From NCBI RefSeq assembly GCF_000247695.1, contig NW_004624866.1, positions 3,086,226 through 3,150,225 of the forward strand: a stretch of DNA of 64,000 nt, given 5' to 3'. The DNA is from Heterocephalus glaber. Its lineage: Eukaryota > Chordata > Mammalia > Rodentia > Bathyergidae. The position numbers were made by a program, and so were the translations under genes. How positions within the stretch are numbered: position 1 is the stretch's first letter; every line of letters begins with the position of its first letter. Shown piece after piece: positions 23,081 through 34,381 of the stretch. The notes under the pieces were generated by a model. That model was given only the letters and a program-made list of their open reading frames with translations, made no database searches and was not told where the DNA came from.

Positions 23081-25620
23081 GCTATTCTGCACTTTTGTAG
23101 CCACACCTGCTTCCCTCCTCTGGTCAGTTCCTCCTTCATGCCCTGGCATATACTATCTGTTCATTTCTACAACTTCATCATTTCAAGAATTCTATGTAAC
23201 TAATATTATACTATATACAAACTTTTACAATTGGCTCTTTTAGTTCACATAATTCTCTGAATAAGCATTAAAGTTATTGTGTGTAACAGTTTTTATGTGT
23301 GTGTGTCAATGCTAAGTACAATTCCATGGTCCAGAAACCACCCACTCAAAGGCATCTAAATTGTTTCGAATCTCAGGCCATTATGAGTAACTTATTATAA
23401 ATTTCATGAGTGAGTTTTTGTGTAAACATATTTTCATTTCTCTTATATATATGTTGAGGAGAGGAATTTCTTGGTCACACTGTAGTTGTATGCTTAGTTT
23501 TAAAGAAACTATAAAAATTTCAGAATGAGAAATACCATTTTACATTTCTAGAAGCAATGCATCAGGGTATCCCAGTTTTTTTGCATCCTTACTAGAATTT
23601 GTTGGAGTATTTCAGTCCATAAACATGACATATTTTTTTACTTTTTTAGATTTTTAATTTCTTAAATCAGCATTTTGTAATTTGCAGTATACAAATCCTG
23701 TATATATTTTGTTAGATTTGTACCAATGTATTGTATTATACTCTAATGACAGTATACTTTTTAGTGCCCATATGTTCTCTGCTAGTAAATGCAAATAAAT
23801 TGATGTTTATATATTTACCATGTATGCTAAGATCTTGCTGGCCAAACTTATTGGTTCTATAATATGTGTATGTACATATGATATGTGTGTGTATCTCAAG
23901 GATGATAGGTACAGTATATGATTTCTCTATAGACAGTCACTTCCGTGTTTTTGCAAATGTCATAGTTTCCTCCCTCCATGTTTTATCTATACATTATTTC
24001 TCTTGCCTTATTGCACTGGCTAGAAATTCCAATATCGTACTGAATAAAAAAAAAATAGAAGCACCTGTCCTTGCTTTGTTTCCAATTTTAGGGGAAACAC
24101 ATTCATTTACCATTCAGCCTAAGGTTACCTATAAGGTGTTTTCAGATGTCCATTATCCATTTGAAAACCTCTTTTATTTTTTCTGGTAGTTTTTACCTTG
24201 AATGGATATAGAGTTTCATTATTTTTTTTCTGTAGTGATTAATATGGCTATGTAATTCTTATTCTTTAGATTTAGTGTAGTGGATTACATTGATTGATTT
24301 TCAAATATTGAAACTGTAAGAATCCCTGGAATAATATGGAACATATTCATATATGTTCTTTGAGCACTTGAAAAGCAATTGTGTATTTTGCTGCTGTTGT
24401 ATGAAATGCTCTCTATATGTTGATTGGACCCTGAAGACTGGTGGTGTCGTTGACTTTGATATTGTGCTGATTTATTACCCCAGTTGTTGAGAGATGAATG
24501 TGGAAGTCCCAAACCTTAATTGTGGTGTTGTCTATTGTTCCTATGAGTTTGCTTCTTTTATTTTCAATTCTTCTGTTTGAAATATAGACATTTAAGATTG
24601 CCACATTTACTGGGGATATTGACCCAACAATCAAATATCTCTTTTTGGGGGGCTTGTTCTAAATAAAGTTATATGATATGCATATAGCTACTTATGCTGT
24701 CTTTTCATTGATGTTTACTTTTTTTTTATCCTTCCCCAAACATTTATATATCCCTTAGTTTGTCTTAATATGAACCTTGAGTTTATCGTCTTTGGAATTT
24801 GTTCAGTTTTTTAAATTCATAACCTCTTGGCCTCTTAACTAAATTTAGGAGATTTTCAACCTTTAATTCTTAGAGTATTTTTCACTGCCCTCCTTCTTCT
24901 CTCCATCTGAGACTTAGATGACATTGAATGTTTTATATATATATAGTTCCACAGGTCTCTCAGTCTTGGTTAACTTTTTGACAGTCTATGCTGACAGACA
25001 GCATATTTCTCTGTGGTATTTAGATTGGGTAATTGTTATTGTCCTATCTCTGAGCTTACTGACTCTTCTATCTTCTGTATTCTATTTTTGTGAAATCTAT
25101 TGTGTTTTTTAATGTAAGCAATTGTATTGTTCAATTCTAGAATTTCAATTTGTTCTTCTTTCTATTTTTTAATTTGTTCCAAATATGTTTATAATTGCTC
25201 ACTGAAGCATTTTTACATACCTACTTTAAAACCATTGTTAGATAATTCCAATATCAGGGGAGTCTTGTTGTGCCATCTATTGATTACTTTTGTTCATTTA
25301 ATTTAAGATTTTCTTGATTCTTGACATTATGAGAAATTTTCATTGGATAAGTGGCATAATAACCCTATATATTTGAGTTATTATGCTAAGTGACTGTGGA
25401 TCTTATTTTAGCTGACTTTCTGTAACATGACTCTGGCAGGAAAGGAAGGTAGAAGGACACAAAAATCCTTCCTATTGTGCTTTTACTGGAAGTGGATAAC
25501 AGTTTATCCTTTGGAGTTTGGATGGAGTGAAATAGCTATTGTCCAAACATTTTCTGTTAACTAGGCTGACTTTCTTTGGTCTTTACCTAGAAAGAAAGCT
25601 TTGTTGGAACTTTTTCTATA
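23081..25620 (-). repeat. Old L1 (L1M-like), antisense, with deletions
   Basis: Antisense L1 blocks appear in order from 3' to 5'. ORF2 C-terminal text is around 23290-23600 (gggatttcttggtcac-type and accattttacatttctagaa). Reverse-transcriptase text follows around 24000-24350 (cactggctagaaattccaat, ggattacattgattgatttt). Endonuclease-side text is around 24420-24640, and 5' end text around 25300-25440 (gtggatcttattttagctga). Frames are fully decayed. The exact ends are uncertain. Confidence 0.6.
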
Positions 25621-27339
25621 TTTTTATTACTACAGTACAATTTATTAATACAGAATATTGAAGTTAGTTTTGTATACTGGTGAGTACATATAATATAATT
25701 TTTATTATTTTCAGCTTCACCATCTGCCTCTCCCTTTCCTTCCCCCTTCTTCGAACCCTTTCCTCATTTCATTTTTTGGGAATATACCAAAGAGTGGTCT
25801 TGCAATGTCAAATAATATTTCCAGTTTTAGCTTTTTGCTGAATCTGCATACTAATTTTAGAGTAGTTTTACTGGTTTACTTTCCTACCCAAGGTGTAGGA
25901 TAGTTCTTTTTTCCTCCACATAATTATCAGCAACATTCTTTGTTTTTGCGTTATGAATGATAGCTATTCTGACTGGGGTGAGATGCAATTTCAATATAGT
26001 TTTCATTTGGACTTCCATAATGACTAAATATTATATTGTGAACATTTTCTCATCTATTTGGTGGTTGCTTGTATCTGTTCTTTGAGGAAGTGTCTAGTCA
26101 ATTCATTTGCCCATTTATTGACTGAGTTATTTGGTTTTCAAAATTAATATTTTTGAATTCTTTATATATTCTAGATATCAGAAGAGTAGCTAGCAAAGGT
26201 GTTCTCCCTTTCTGTAGGTTAACTATTTACTGTATTGATTGTTTCCTTGGCTGTGCAGAAGCTTTTTAATTTGATGTAATACCATTTCTTGATTAGTCCT
26301 ATTATTTCCTGTGCTATTAGTATTTTTTTCTGGAAGATTTTGCCTGTGCCTATGATTTTAATTATTTTCCCTATGTTTCATTCTAGCAATATCAAAGTTT
26401 CTGATCTTGCCTGTATGACCTTTATGATTTTTGATTTGATTTCAGTACAGATTGAGAAGTTTGGATCTAGTATTAATCTTCTGCATGAGGGTATCCAGCT
26501 TTCTCAGAATCATTTATTGAAGAAGTTGTCTTTACTATAGTGTATATTTTTGGCCCCTTTGCCTAAATCAGATGGTTATAGGTGGTTGGACTTCTTTCTG
26601 TGTCTTCTGTCCTCTTTCATTAGGTTACATATCCATTTTTGTGGGGGTAGCATATTGCTTTCGTTACACTATAGTTTTGAAGTATAACTTAAAATCAGAT
26701 ATTGTGATGCCTCCAGCATCACTCCATTTGTTCAGTGTTGCTTTCACTCTTCTAGGTGTTTTAAGTTTCCATATAAATATTGGGATTTTTTTTCTAGTTT
26801 TTGTCTTTGAAATTTTATTGTTTTTCAGGGTTTGGGGGGGGGTTGTACCAGGGATCAAACTCAGGACCTTGTGCTTGCTAGGCAGGCAGCAGCACAAATG
26901 AGCTAAATCCCCAGGCCCTGTCTTTGAAATTTTAATAGGGGTCGTAGGGAATCTGTAGATCATTTTTGGTAATACGACATTTAAACAATATTAAGTCTTT
27001 CTGTCATCTAATATCTTATTCTATTTCCTTCTTAAGCAGCCTGTAATTTTCATTTTAGAGATTTTTTCAACTCCTTAGTTAAGTTTATTCTTTGTCTTTT
27101 CTGACTACTTTTAGTTTGAAGTCTACTTTATTGGCCATACATATAGTTAGTCTTGTTTACTTTTGAGCTCCAGCTATTTAGAGTATTATTTTCCATCCTT
27201 TTACTTTCAGTACATGTGTATCTTTGAAGGTGAGTTGTGTTTCTTGCAGGTAACATATAGATGAATCTTGTTTTTTGATCCAGTCTGCTGGCTTATGTCC
27301 TTTAGTTGGAGAATTAAGACCATTTAAGTTTTATTATTA
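25621..27339 (-). repeat. Old L1, antisense ORF2 portion
   Basis: Long runs match the reverse complement of L1 ORF2, for example attcatttgcccatttattg, ttggctgtgcagaagctttt, gggtatccagctttctcaga and tgtgatgcctccagcatcac. The reading frame is lost, apart from a 109-codon remnant on the wrong strand. The element is cut at 27340 by a MaLR provirus and appears to resume at 29596. Confidence 0.75.
26818..26918 (-). repeat. ID-type SINE inserted in old L1
   Basis: The plus strand shows ttgtaccagggatcaaactc and atgagctaaatccccaggcc, the reverse complement of ID boxes B and A. A perfect 16-bp duplication tgtctttgaaatttta at 26802-26817 and 26919-26934 defines the ends. Confidence 0.92.
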
Positions 27340-29238
27340 TAAGGTGCTATGGATTAAATTTAAAATGTCCCCCGAAAGTCTCATGTGTTCAGAGGTAGAA
27401 CCTGTTGGAAGAGATGAATTACTGAGGGCGGGACCTGAAAGTGTGTATTTTAGTCCCCATCTCCTCCTGACTTCCCCTTCCTGGCTGCCGTATGTAACTG
27501 TATGAGTTGTGCAACTTTCTTCCACCATGCCCTTCTACCTTGTGATTTCTGTTTGGAGTCAGTCAACCATGTACTGAACCTCCTAAAACCATGAGATAAA
27601 ATAAGCCTCCTTTAATTTGCAGATGTCAGGAATTTTGCCTCAATAATGGGAAAGTGATTAATACAGAAAATATGTTACCAAGAGTGGAGTCATTGATGTG
27701 ACCATATGAGACCATTGAGTACAAAAGTCTTAGAACTGGGTTGTGGGGGGAGTTTGGAAAATTTTTGAACTGCAATCTAGAGAAGCCGTAGAATGTTGTA
27801 AGCAAAGCTTAATGAGCAATACTAACCAGAGCTCAGAAAACCAGAATTATGGTTGGAATGTGGATGGTGAAGACCAGGCTCAGGAGGTTTCAGCTGGGAA
27901 TGAGGACTGTAGCGGAAAGTGGGCTAGAGGCCATGCTTTCCATTCTGGCAGAAAATTTATCTACATTTTGCCTATGTCCTTAGACACTGCAAGACACTGA
28001 AAGTAAAAGCAATGGACTAATGAATCAAAGGAAATTTCAAGGAAGCTTTCACTGCAGGCTATGATGTATTTGGGTACTACTATTGCTTTTAGTCAGACTT
28101 ACAATAACAATTAGGACAAAAACAAATTTGAATGACTTGAAAATTTTTCAGTGTGCCACTGAAAGAAGCGCTTGTAAAGCTGACATCAAAGACACCCTGG
28201 TTGCTGAAAAGATGTGCATTAAAATGAAACCAAGTCCTTCCCATTGAGACAATAGGAAAAATGCCTTAAAGAAAGCCAGACCCCACCCATCACAGGCTCA
28301 AAGGTGTAAAATAATAAATTCTTTGAAAGGCTCTCTTTGAGAGGAGAGCTCCAGGGCACTTTGCTCCTTTAGGGCCATCTAGTGAAGTGCATTACTGAGT
28401 TCTGTCTCTGAGGCCCCTCAGAAGCCCATATGGCCACAAGGCCCTGGCTACTGCTTGAGCAAATAGAACTTGGAATAGTTCATATAGTGCTTTTTTTTTA
28501 AGGCATGCAGAATGTAAGAATTACTGGGTAATGGAGGCTTCCCCCTATATTTGAAAGGAAAGTCTGGGAGGCCAGGCAAGAAGCCTCTGAGAGAGCAGTG
28601 AATGAAACTGAGAGTGAGCCAAAGGTACAGTGGAAACTTCAGGCAGTTGGAGATGCCAGGAATGTGGAGCATCTGCTGAGAAAAATCACTGGCAGAAAGT
28701 ATAACCTGCTTAAGAGAGTGGCCATTTGGGCTATAACCAGAAAGACCAAAGCAGAGGAGGCCTAAGCCCTTCGAGGCTCATCTGTCACCACAATTTACCC
28801 CCAGTCCTGAATGAACATCGAGCTATGGGATTTAATGTTTTCCCTGTTGATTTTTTGTTTTGCTTTGGCCTAATTCCTTTCTAATCTCCTACCCATCCCT
28901 TGCATAATAGGATATTGGAAGTTTTTACCATTCTTTTTTATTTTCACAGGTGCTCATGGCTAAGAGTTTATCTTGAGTCTCACAAGAGACTTTGAACTTT
29001 TAGCACTGATTTAACTCTTAAGACTTTGGCAACTCTTAAAGATGGACTAAATTTATATTGCACCATGAGATGGATATGAGCCTTTCAGGGACCAGGAGCA
29101 GAATGTTATGGTATAGATCTAAGATATCCATCTAAAATATCCTTCAAAATCTCATGCTTGGAAATGAGATCTGATCATGAAAAGCAGGTCACTGAGAGGA
29201 ACACAGTCTGGAAGGAAAGGTGTTTTCCCCTATCCCTG

Positions 29239-29303
29239 ATATCCCTCCCTCCCTCTCTCTCTCCCTCCCTCTCTCTCTCCCTCTCTCTCCCTCTCTCTCT
29301 CTC
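29239..29303. repeat. CT-rich simple repeat within the LTR
   Basis: About 65 bases of nearly pure pyrimidine (ctccctccctctctctctcc type). It sits where MaLR LTRs normally have a short ctctctct run, so it looks like an expansion of an internal LTR motif. Confidence 0.9.
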
Positions 29304-29415
29304 CTTCCTTCATGCCCTACACTTAGCAGCTTTCCTCAGTCATCTCGTTTCCACCATGGTGTTTCTACCATGGAGCCATATCATCGTGGAATGACCCTCT
29401 AAAACTGTGAGCCAA

Positions 29416-29510
29416 GGGCTGGGATTTGGCTCAGGGGTGCTGCCACCTGTCTCTCAAGCACAAGGTTCAATCCCTGGTACAAAAACAAAAACAAAAACAA
29501 AAAACAACAT
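29416..29510 (+). repeat. ID-type SINE inserted in MaLR 3' LTR
   Basis: Box A gatttggctcaggggtgctg, box B aggttcaatccc, and a (caaaa)n tail. A perfect 10-bp duplication tgtgagccaa at 29406-29415 and 29511-29520 flanks it. It lies just upstream of the LTR polyadenylation region. Confidence 0.92.
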
Positions 29511-29595
29511 TGTGAGCCAAAGTAAGCTTCTTTTCATTAAATTATGGCTATGGGGTATTTTGTCCCAGTGATGGAAAAATGACTAATAAATAAGG

Positions 29596-31060
29596 ACTAG
29601 GTTAATTATTATTATTTTTCTACTTTTTGATTCAGTTCCAATTCTCATTCATCTATCTAATCTCTCAATATGATTTATTATTTCCTTTGGTCTTATGATT
29701 GTGGCTGGGTTTTTTCACTCTGTAGTTAGGATGCTCTTCAGTATTTTCTTTAATGATGGCTTAATGTTGTAATTTAAAATTTTATATTTATTTTGGAAGG
29801 TCTTTTGATTTTTCCTTCAATTTTGAAAATATAAAATATAGTACAAAATATAGTAATTTGGGGCATCAATTTTTAGGGGGAATGGACTTGAAATACATAA
29901 TTTCAGGCTCTCCTGGCTTTTGAAATTTGTTGAGAAATCTGCTGTTGTTCTGATGGGTTTGCCCTTATAAGTGAATTGGTGTTTCTCTCTAACAACTTTT
30001 AATAGTATTTCTTTTTTCTGACTATGATGTGTGTCTTTGCTATTTTCTCATTGCTGGGACAAAATACCTGACACCCAAAAGTTAAAGGAGGAAAGGTTTA
30101 TTTTAGCTTACTGTTTTTGGAAGTTTTAGTACAATCAGCTGGCTCTAAGGCAGAGTGACATGGCAAAGGGACATAACAAGAGAAACAGTTCATGGAATAG
30201 CAGGCAAGAAGCAGTGCAACTTTCTTCTTCTTTCCATTTTTATTCCATTCAGGCTACAAGCCTATTGGCTGGAGCCTCCCACACCCAGGGTGAGACCGAC
30301 CTCTTCAGTAAATCCACACCCAGAACTATGCTAAACCAATCAGTGAACTAATCCAGTATCACTTACCCAACATTCAGAATCACACACCCATGATCCAATC
30401 CCTGAAAAGCCCCAGGTATGAGCATGTGAGGTTTTTTTTGGGGGGGGGGTACATCTACATATAAGCCATAACAATATATCATAGGTTCTTTTGTGGTCAT
30501 GTCTATTTGGGATTCTTCATGCCTCCATTACCTTGATGTCCATCTCATTCCCTAGATTTACAGATTTCTTCCCATAATTTTTGTGACTAGGTTTTCTGTG
30601 CCATTAGTCTGCATTTATTTACCTTCCCTAAGCCAATGAGTGAGGCTTATCCAAGAGTTGTTCAATAATCTGTATGTTATTTCTTTTTTCATTACTATCT
30701 GAATGTTCTAGAACATTTGTCTTGTCTTCAAGCCCTGATATATTTTCTCCTTGTCTTACCTATTTATGAGATTTTTCGAATTGAGTTTTTTATTTGTGAG
30801 TTTGTTTGATTTCTTGAGGCTTCTGTTTCCAGGACTTTTTCTTTTTTAGAAACTTTATCTTTTTACCTAAGGTGGTCTTTCATATCCTTTATTATTTTCC
30901 TTAATTCATTCAGCATTATATTTGCATCTTCTTTCATCTCAATGATCATTTTCACTGTCAATATTTTTTAATTCTTTGGCTGGGATTTTATTATTTTTGG
31001 AGGTGTCTTGTTGCTTTTTTTTCTCATCATTCTTATATTTTGTAGTGAGCTTTGCAGAGC
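29596..31060 (-). repeat. Old L1, antisense 5' part (probably continues 25621-27339)
   Basis: Text such as ttggaaggtcttttgatttt, ctgctgttgttctgatgggt, tctgactatgatgtgtgtct and gatttcttgaggcttctgtt resembles the antisense 5' region of old mammalian L1. It is interrupted by an LTR at 30040-30475. Continuity with the L1 left of the MaLR provirus is inferred from the order of the blocks. Confidence 0.55.
30040..30475 (-). repeat. ERVL-MaLR LTR, reverse orientation
   Basis: The plus strand reads cattgctgggacaaaatacc, then ggaggaaaggtttattttag, then a diverged body, the reverse complement of a MaLR LTR 3' end. It sits inside the antisense L1. A G-run (ttttttttggggggggggt) near 30432-30450 may be a small later change. 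Confidence 0.6.
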
Positions 31061-31169
31061 AGTTAGGTTAGATATCTCTATTACTATTGTGTAGGGATCA
31101 TTTTAGTAAGTAGCTTTCCCTTTGTTATGTGCTCTGAGCTGTGGGTATAGATCCATGTGAAAGTGTTGA

Positions 31170-31266
31170 AATGACACTTTTTGGGGGGGGCAGTACTGGG
31201 GATTGAACTCCGGACCTTGCACTTGTGAGGCAGGCGCCAGAACCACTGAGCTAAATCGCCGGCCCC
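31170..31266 (-). repeat. ID-type SINE
   Basis: The plus strand shows cagtactggggattgaactc and cactgagctaaatcgccggc. The 19-bp flanking duplication at 31151-31169 and 31267-31285 (atccatgtgaaagtgttga) has one mismatch. Confidence 0.92.
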
Positions 31267-32051
31267 ATCCATGTAAAAGTGTTGATCCAGGTGTTAGGTT
31301 AAATTCCCAGCATTACCATGAGAGGATAGAATAATAACCAGAAACATAAACAATTAAAAAGACAACCATATGTTAATACACAATTAAAAACTTGTTTAAA
31401 TAAGATCCCTATTGTTTTACTAACCCAGGAAAAGACATGGCAAGTAACTATAGAGTAGGTTAGAAAAACTAAGAATTAATGATATCCAGATGAATGTTAA
31501 TAATATTTTAGAAAAAGGAAAGGGCAAAGAGACAGAAAAAGATGCAAGGGGAGAAAAAACAATAATCCAAGCGAGTAGGATATAAATGAAAAGTGCGAGA
31601 ATACATGGGGAGACTGTGGCAGTTAGGGTAGAGTTTCAATTTGATCAGCTCCAGGCATCAGTAGAACACAGTTCTAAGCGCTTCTGGGGAGATAATAGAA
31701 GGAGAACCTTGGAGTTTATATCCCTTCTGCTCTACCACTTCTTCCCAGCCACCATGAACTAAACAGCTTTGCTCTACCATGGCCTGCCACCACAATGTCT
31801 CTGCCTTAGAGCCATCTGATCATAAACTGAAGCCATAATCAAATTAAACCTCTTCTTCTTTAAGTTGTGGGTGTTTAATATCATGTGTCAGTGAAAGAAA
31901 AGCCAATAAAGAAAATTGGTTCCAGAAATGGGGTTACTGCTGTGACTTTACTAGATAATGTGCTTAAGAAGTCTTTAGAACTTGTTTCTGGGAGGAGTTT
32001 TTTAAAGGTTTGGAGATGTGGGAAAAAGATTCCTTAATAATAATCCCTGGA

Positions 32052-33114
32052 GACAATCCACAATGTGGGAAAAATTTTTACCTACTGTTCCTCAGACAAA
32101 AATCTACTATCTAGAATCTATAAAGAACTTAAAATAATCAGACCTCTCAAATTTAAAGACCCAATCCAAAAATGGGCACCTGAAATGAACAGACATTTCT
32201 CAGGCAAAGAAGCAGAAATAGCAACTAAACATATAAAGAAATGTTCAACATCCCTGGTCATTTGAGAGAGGCAAATGAAAACAATGCTGAGATTCCACTC
32301 CAGAAAGAATGGCTGCTATCATGAAATCAACCAATAACAAATGCTGGCAGGGCTGTGGGGAAAGAGGAACCCTGCTCCAATGATGGTGGGAGTGTAGACT
32401 GGTGCAAGCACTGTGGAAATCAGTATGGAAATACCTCAAAGAACTAGGACTGGAAGTCCCATTTGACCCCGCTATTCCCCTGCTGAGTATCTTCCCCAAA
32501 GAATTAAAAGAATCATGCCACAGTGACATATGTGCATCCATGTTCATAGCAGCACAATTTGTAATAGCTAAAACTTGGAAGCAGCCAAATTGCCCATCAA
32601 CTGGAGACTGGATAAAGAAAATGTGGGGGTTTTACAAAATGGAGTACTACTTAGCCATAAAAAATGAAAAATTAGGAGCATTCACAGCTAAATGGATGCA
32701 CATTGAGGTGATACTCTTAAGTGAAATAAATAGGACACACATGTGTAAATATCAAATAGTTTCTGTGATGTGAGAAACTGAAAGTGTAAATAAGGACTAA
32801 AAGGTATAATAGATAATGTGAAATAGGACGAAAAGGGGCAAAGGGGAAAGGGAAGTGGGAGGGGTAGGGGAAAGGAAAGAAGAGAATGGAGTTATATGAG
32901 AAAATGAAAAATGGAAACAAAGTCTTTGTAAATAGGGAGGGATGGAGGGGTTGAAGGGAGGGCTTGGCAAGGGTGACAAATAAGAACCAAGAGAGAATAT
33001 GTAAAGGTGCAAATTTCCAATGATGAATGTCATTATATTGTATACCTAAAATGTACCAATAAAATAAAATTTAAAAAAAAACAAACAGTGACCATGTTGA
33101 AAGAAAAAAAAAAA
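32052..33114 (+). mobile_element. Young 5'-truncated L1: ORF2 C-terminus plus 3' UTR
   Basis: About 1.06 kb. ORF2 text starts near 32065 (atgaacagacatttctcagg at 32184-32203). The frame is broken after 32262 and continues to a stop near 32773 in a 123-codon stretch with FDPAIPLLSIFPKELKES, TWKQPNCPSTGDWIKKMW and KMEYYLAIKNEKL. The 3' UTR follows, with cctaaaatgtaccaataaaa and A9, then 22 non-L1 bases (33082-33103), then a second A-tail. A 10-bp duplication aatccctgga at 32042-32051 and 33115-33124 marks the ends. It lies inside a MaLR internal region. It is dead: only the last sixth of the element is present. Confidence 0.95.
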
Positions 33115-33714
33115 AATCCCTGGAACCTCTCCTTGAAAAGGTCTTCCTAAACAGTTGTTTTTCTGGGATTCATTTCACCAGTGTTCAGCCATCCAGACAT
33201 TCAGAGGCTACTGCAGCCGTCATCTAAAGGGGTCTGACTACTGCTTCCTCTGACAATAGACTTCAGCAGTATCCACCTGATGGGTTTTACTGGCATGCAA
33301 ATTTAAAAATTTTGGGTAAGGAAGGCTTCCACCCATATATCAAAGGAAAGCAAGAAGCCTCTGCGAGTGTAGTGCAGGAAGCTGTGGGAAGGGAGCCAAA
33401 GATGTAGTGGAGATGCCAGGAAATTCGAGATGTTGGGAACATGGAATGTCTGCTAAGGAAAGCTACAGGCTGTGAATAGAGCCAGACCAAGAGTGGTTAT
33501 GTGGGCTGCAACCAACAAGTCCATAAGGGATGCCCATTCTTTTGCAACTCATACCACCATATGACCCAGATGCCAGATATGGAGTTACAGAACTTAATAT
33601 TTGTTCCACTGGATCTCAGTCTTCCTTTGGTCTGATTCTTTTTTATCCTTCTGTCCCTTCTCTTTGGAATGGGAATGTTTACTCTGTGTCATTATAACTT
33701 GGGATTATGCAACT

Positions 33715-33802
33715 TACTTCCCCCCTCCCCCATTTCTTGGAATTGAACTAAGGACCTTGGGCTTGCCAAGCAGGGACGGTACTACTGAGCTACATACCCA
33801 GC
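33715..33802 (-). repeat. tRNA-derived SINE
   Basis: The plus strand shows ttggaattgaactaaggacc and tactactgagctacataccc, the reverse complement of box B and box A. It has diverged from the ID-type consensus and lacks a clear duplication. It lies in the MaLR internal region. Confidence 0.7.
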
Positions 33803-34381
33803 CACTTGCTTTTGATTTTTATAGAGGTTCACATTCAATAGTTTGACTTGAGTCTCAGAAGAGGTTTAGACTTGGACTTTTGAAAAATTCTGGCACTGTT
33901 GAAATTTTGAGAAAGGGATTATTGTGTTTCTGGTTACATGCAGGATAGTTGTGTTATGTTATGAACTTTCTATGGCCTTTACTTGGAGATTAAAAGTATG
34001 ATTTCAGAAGACATATTTAGATAGCAAGTTGAAAAGGGGTGGGATATGGTAGTTGTGGGTGGGGGGAATTCCAACTTGATTGCTTTGCAATCTGCTCTGG
34101 GAATTGTTGAATCTCTCTTCTAGCTGTGTTTGGGTGGATCAGAGAGGTATGGCCTTCGTGACTGGTCCTTCACCCCTTCTGCTCTAGCTCTCTTCCCTTT
34201 TTCTGATTCCTGGATATACTGAACAAAAACATTTTCCCTCCATCATGTTCTTCTGCCCTGATATTTCTGCTTTGGTGCCATCTAATCATAGACTGAAACC
34301 ATAAGCCAATTAAACTTCTCCTTTGAGTTGTGGGTATTGGATATTGTGTCTCGGAAATGAAAAAGCTGGCTATACAGAGAT

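Larger units (their letters stand above)
27345..29590 (+). mobile_element. ERVL-MaLR proviral copy with both LTRs
   Basis: The 5' LTR is 27345-27665 (starts tgctatggattaaatttaaa, ends gattaataca). The non-coding internal region is 27666-29103. The 3' LTR is 29104-29590 (starts tgttatggtatag). The internal part keeps MaLR text such as gttaccaagagtggagtcat and gggatttaatgttttccctg. A 5-bp duplication taagg (27340-27344 and 29591-29595) supports integrase-mediated insertion. MaLRs are non-autonomous and no viral gene is intact. It splits the old L1. Confidence 0.8.
31615..34376 (+). mobile_element. Second ERVL-MaLR proviral copy, interrupted by L1 and SINE
   Basis: The 5' LTR is about 31615-31910 (starts tgtggcagttagggtagag; polyadenylation region near aattaaacctcttcttcttt). 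The internal region starts gaaaattggttccagaaatg and is split by a young L1. The 3' LTR is 34047-34376 (starts tggtagttgtgggtgggg, ends gctggctataca). The 5-bp flanks gagac/gagat nearly match. Internal blocks around 33300-33480 are homologous to 28530-28680 and 62470-62640. No coding frame survives. Confidence 0.75.

Noticed and set aside
29239..29303. CRISPR-like or other regular repeat array
   Set aside because: The only regular repeats are microsatellites and dispersed transposons. There are no spaced direct repeats, and the DNA is clearly eukaryotic.
32402..32773. 123-codon frame that looks like a real protein
   Set aside because: It is the C-terminal end of L1 ORF2 in a 5'-truncated copy with a broken upstream frame; not a functional gene.
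27345..34376. Intact endogenous retrovirus
   Set aside because: Both copies have LTR pairs and short non-coding internal regions typical of non-autonomous MaLRs. No gag, pol or env frames are recognisable.
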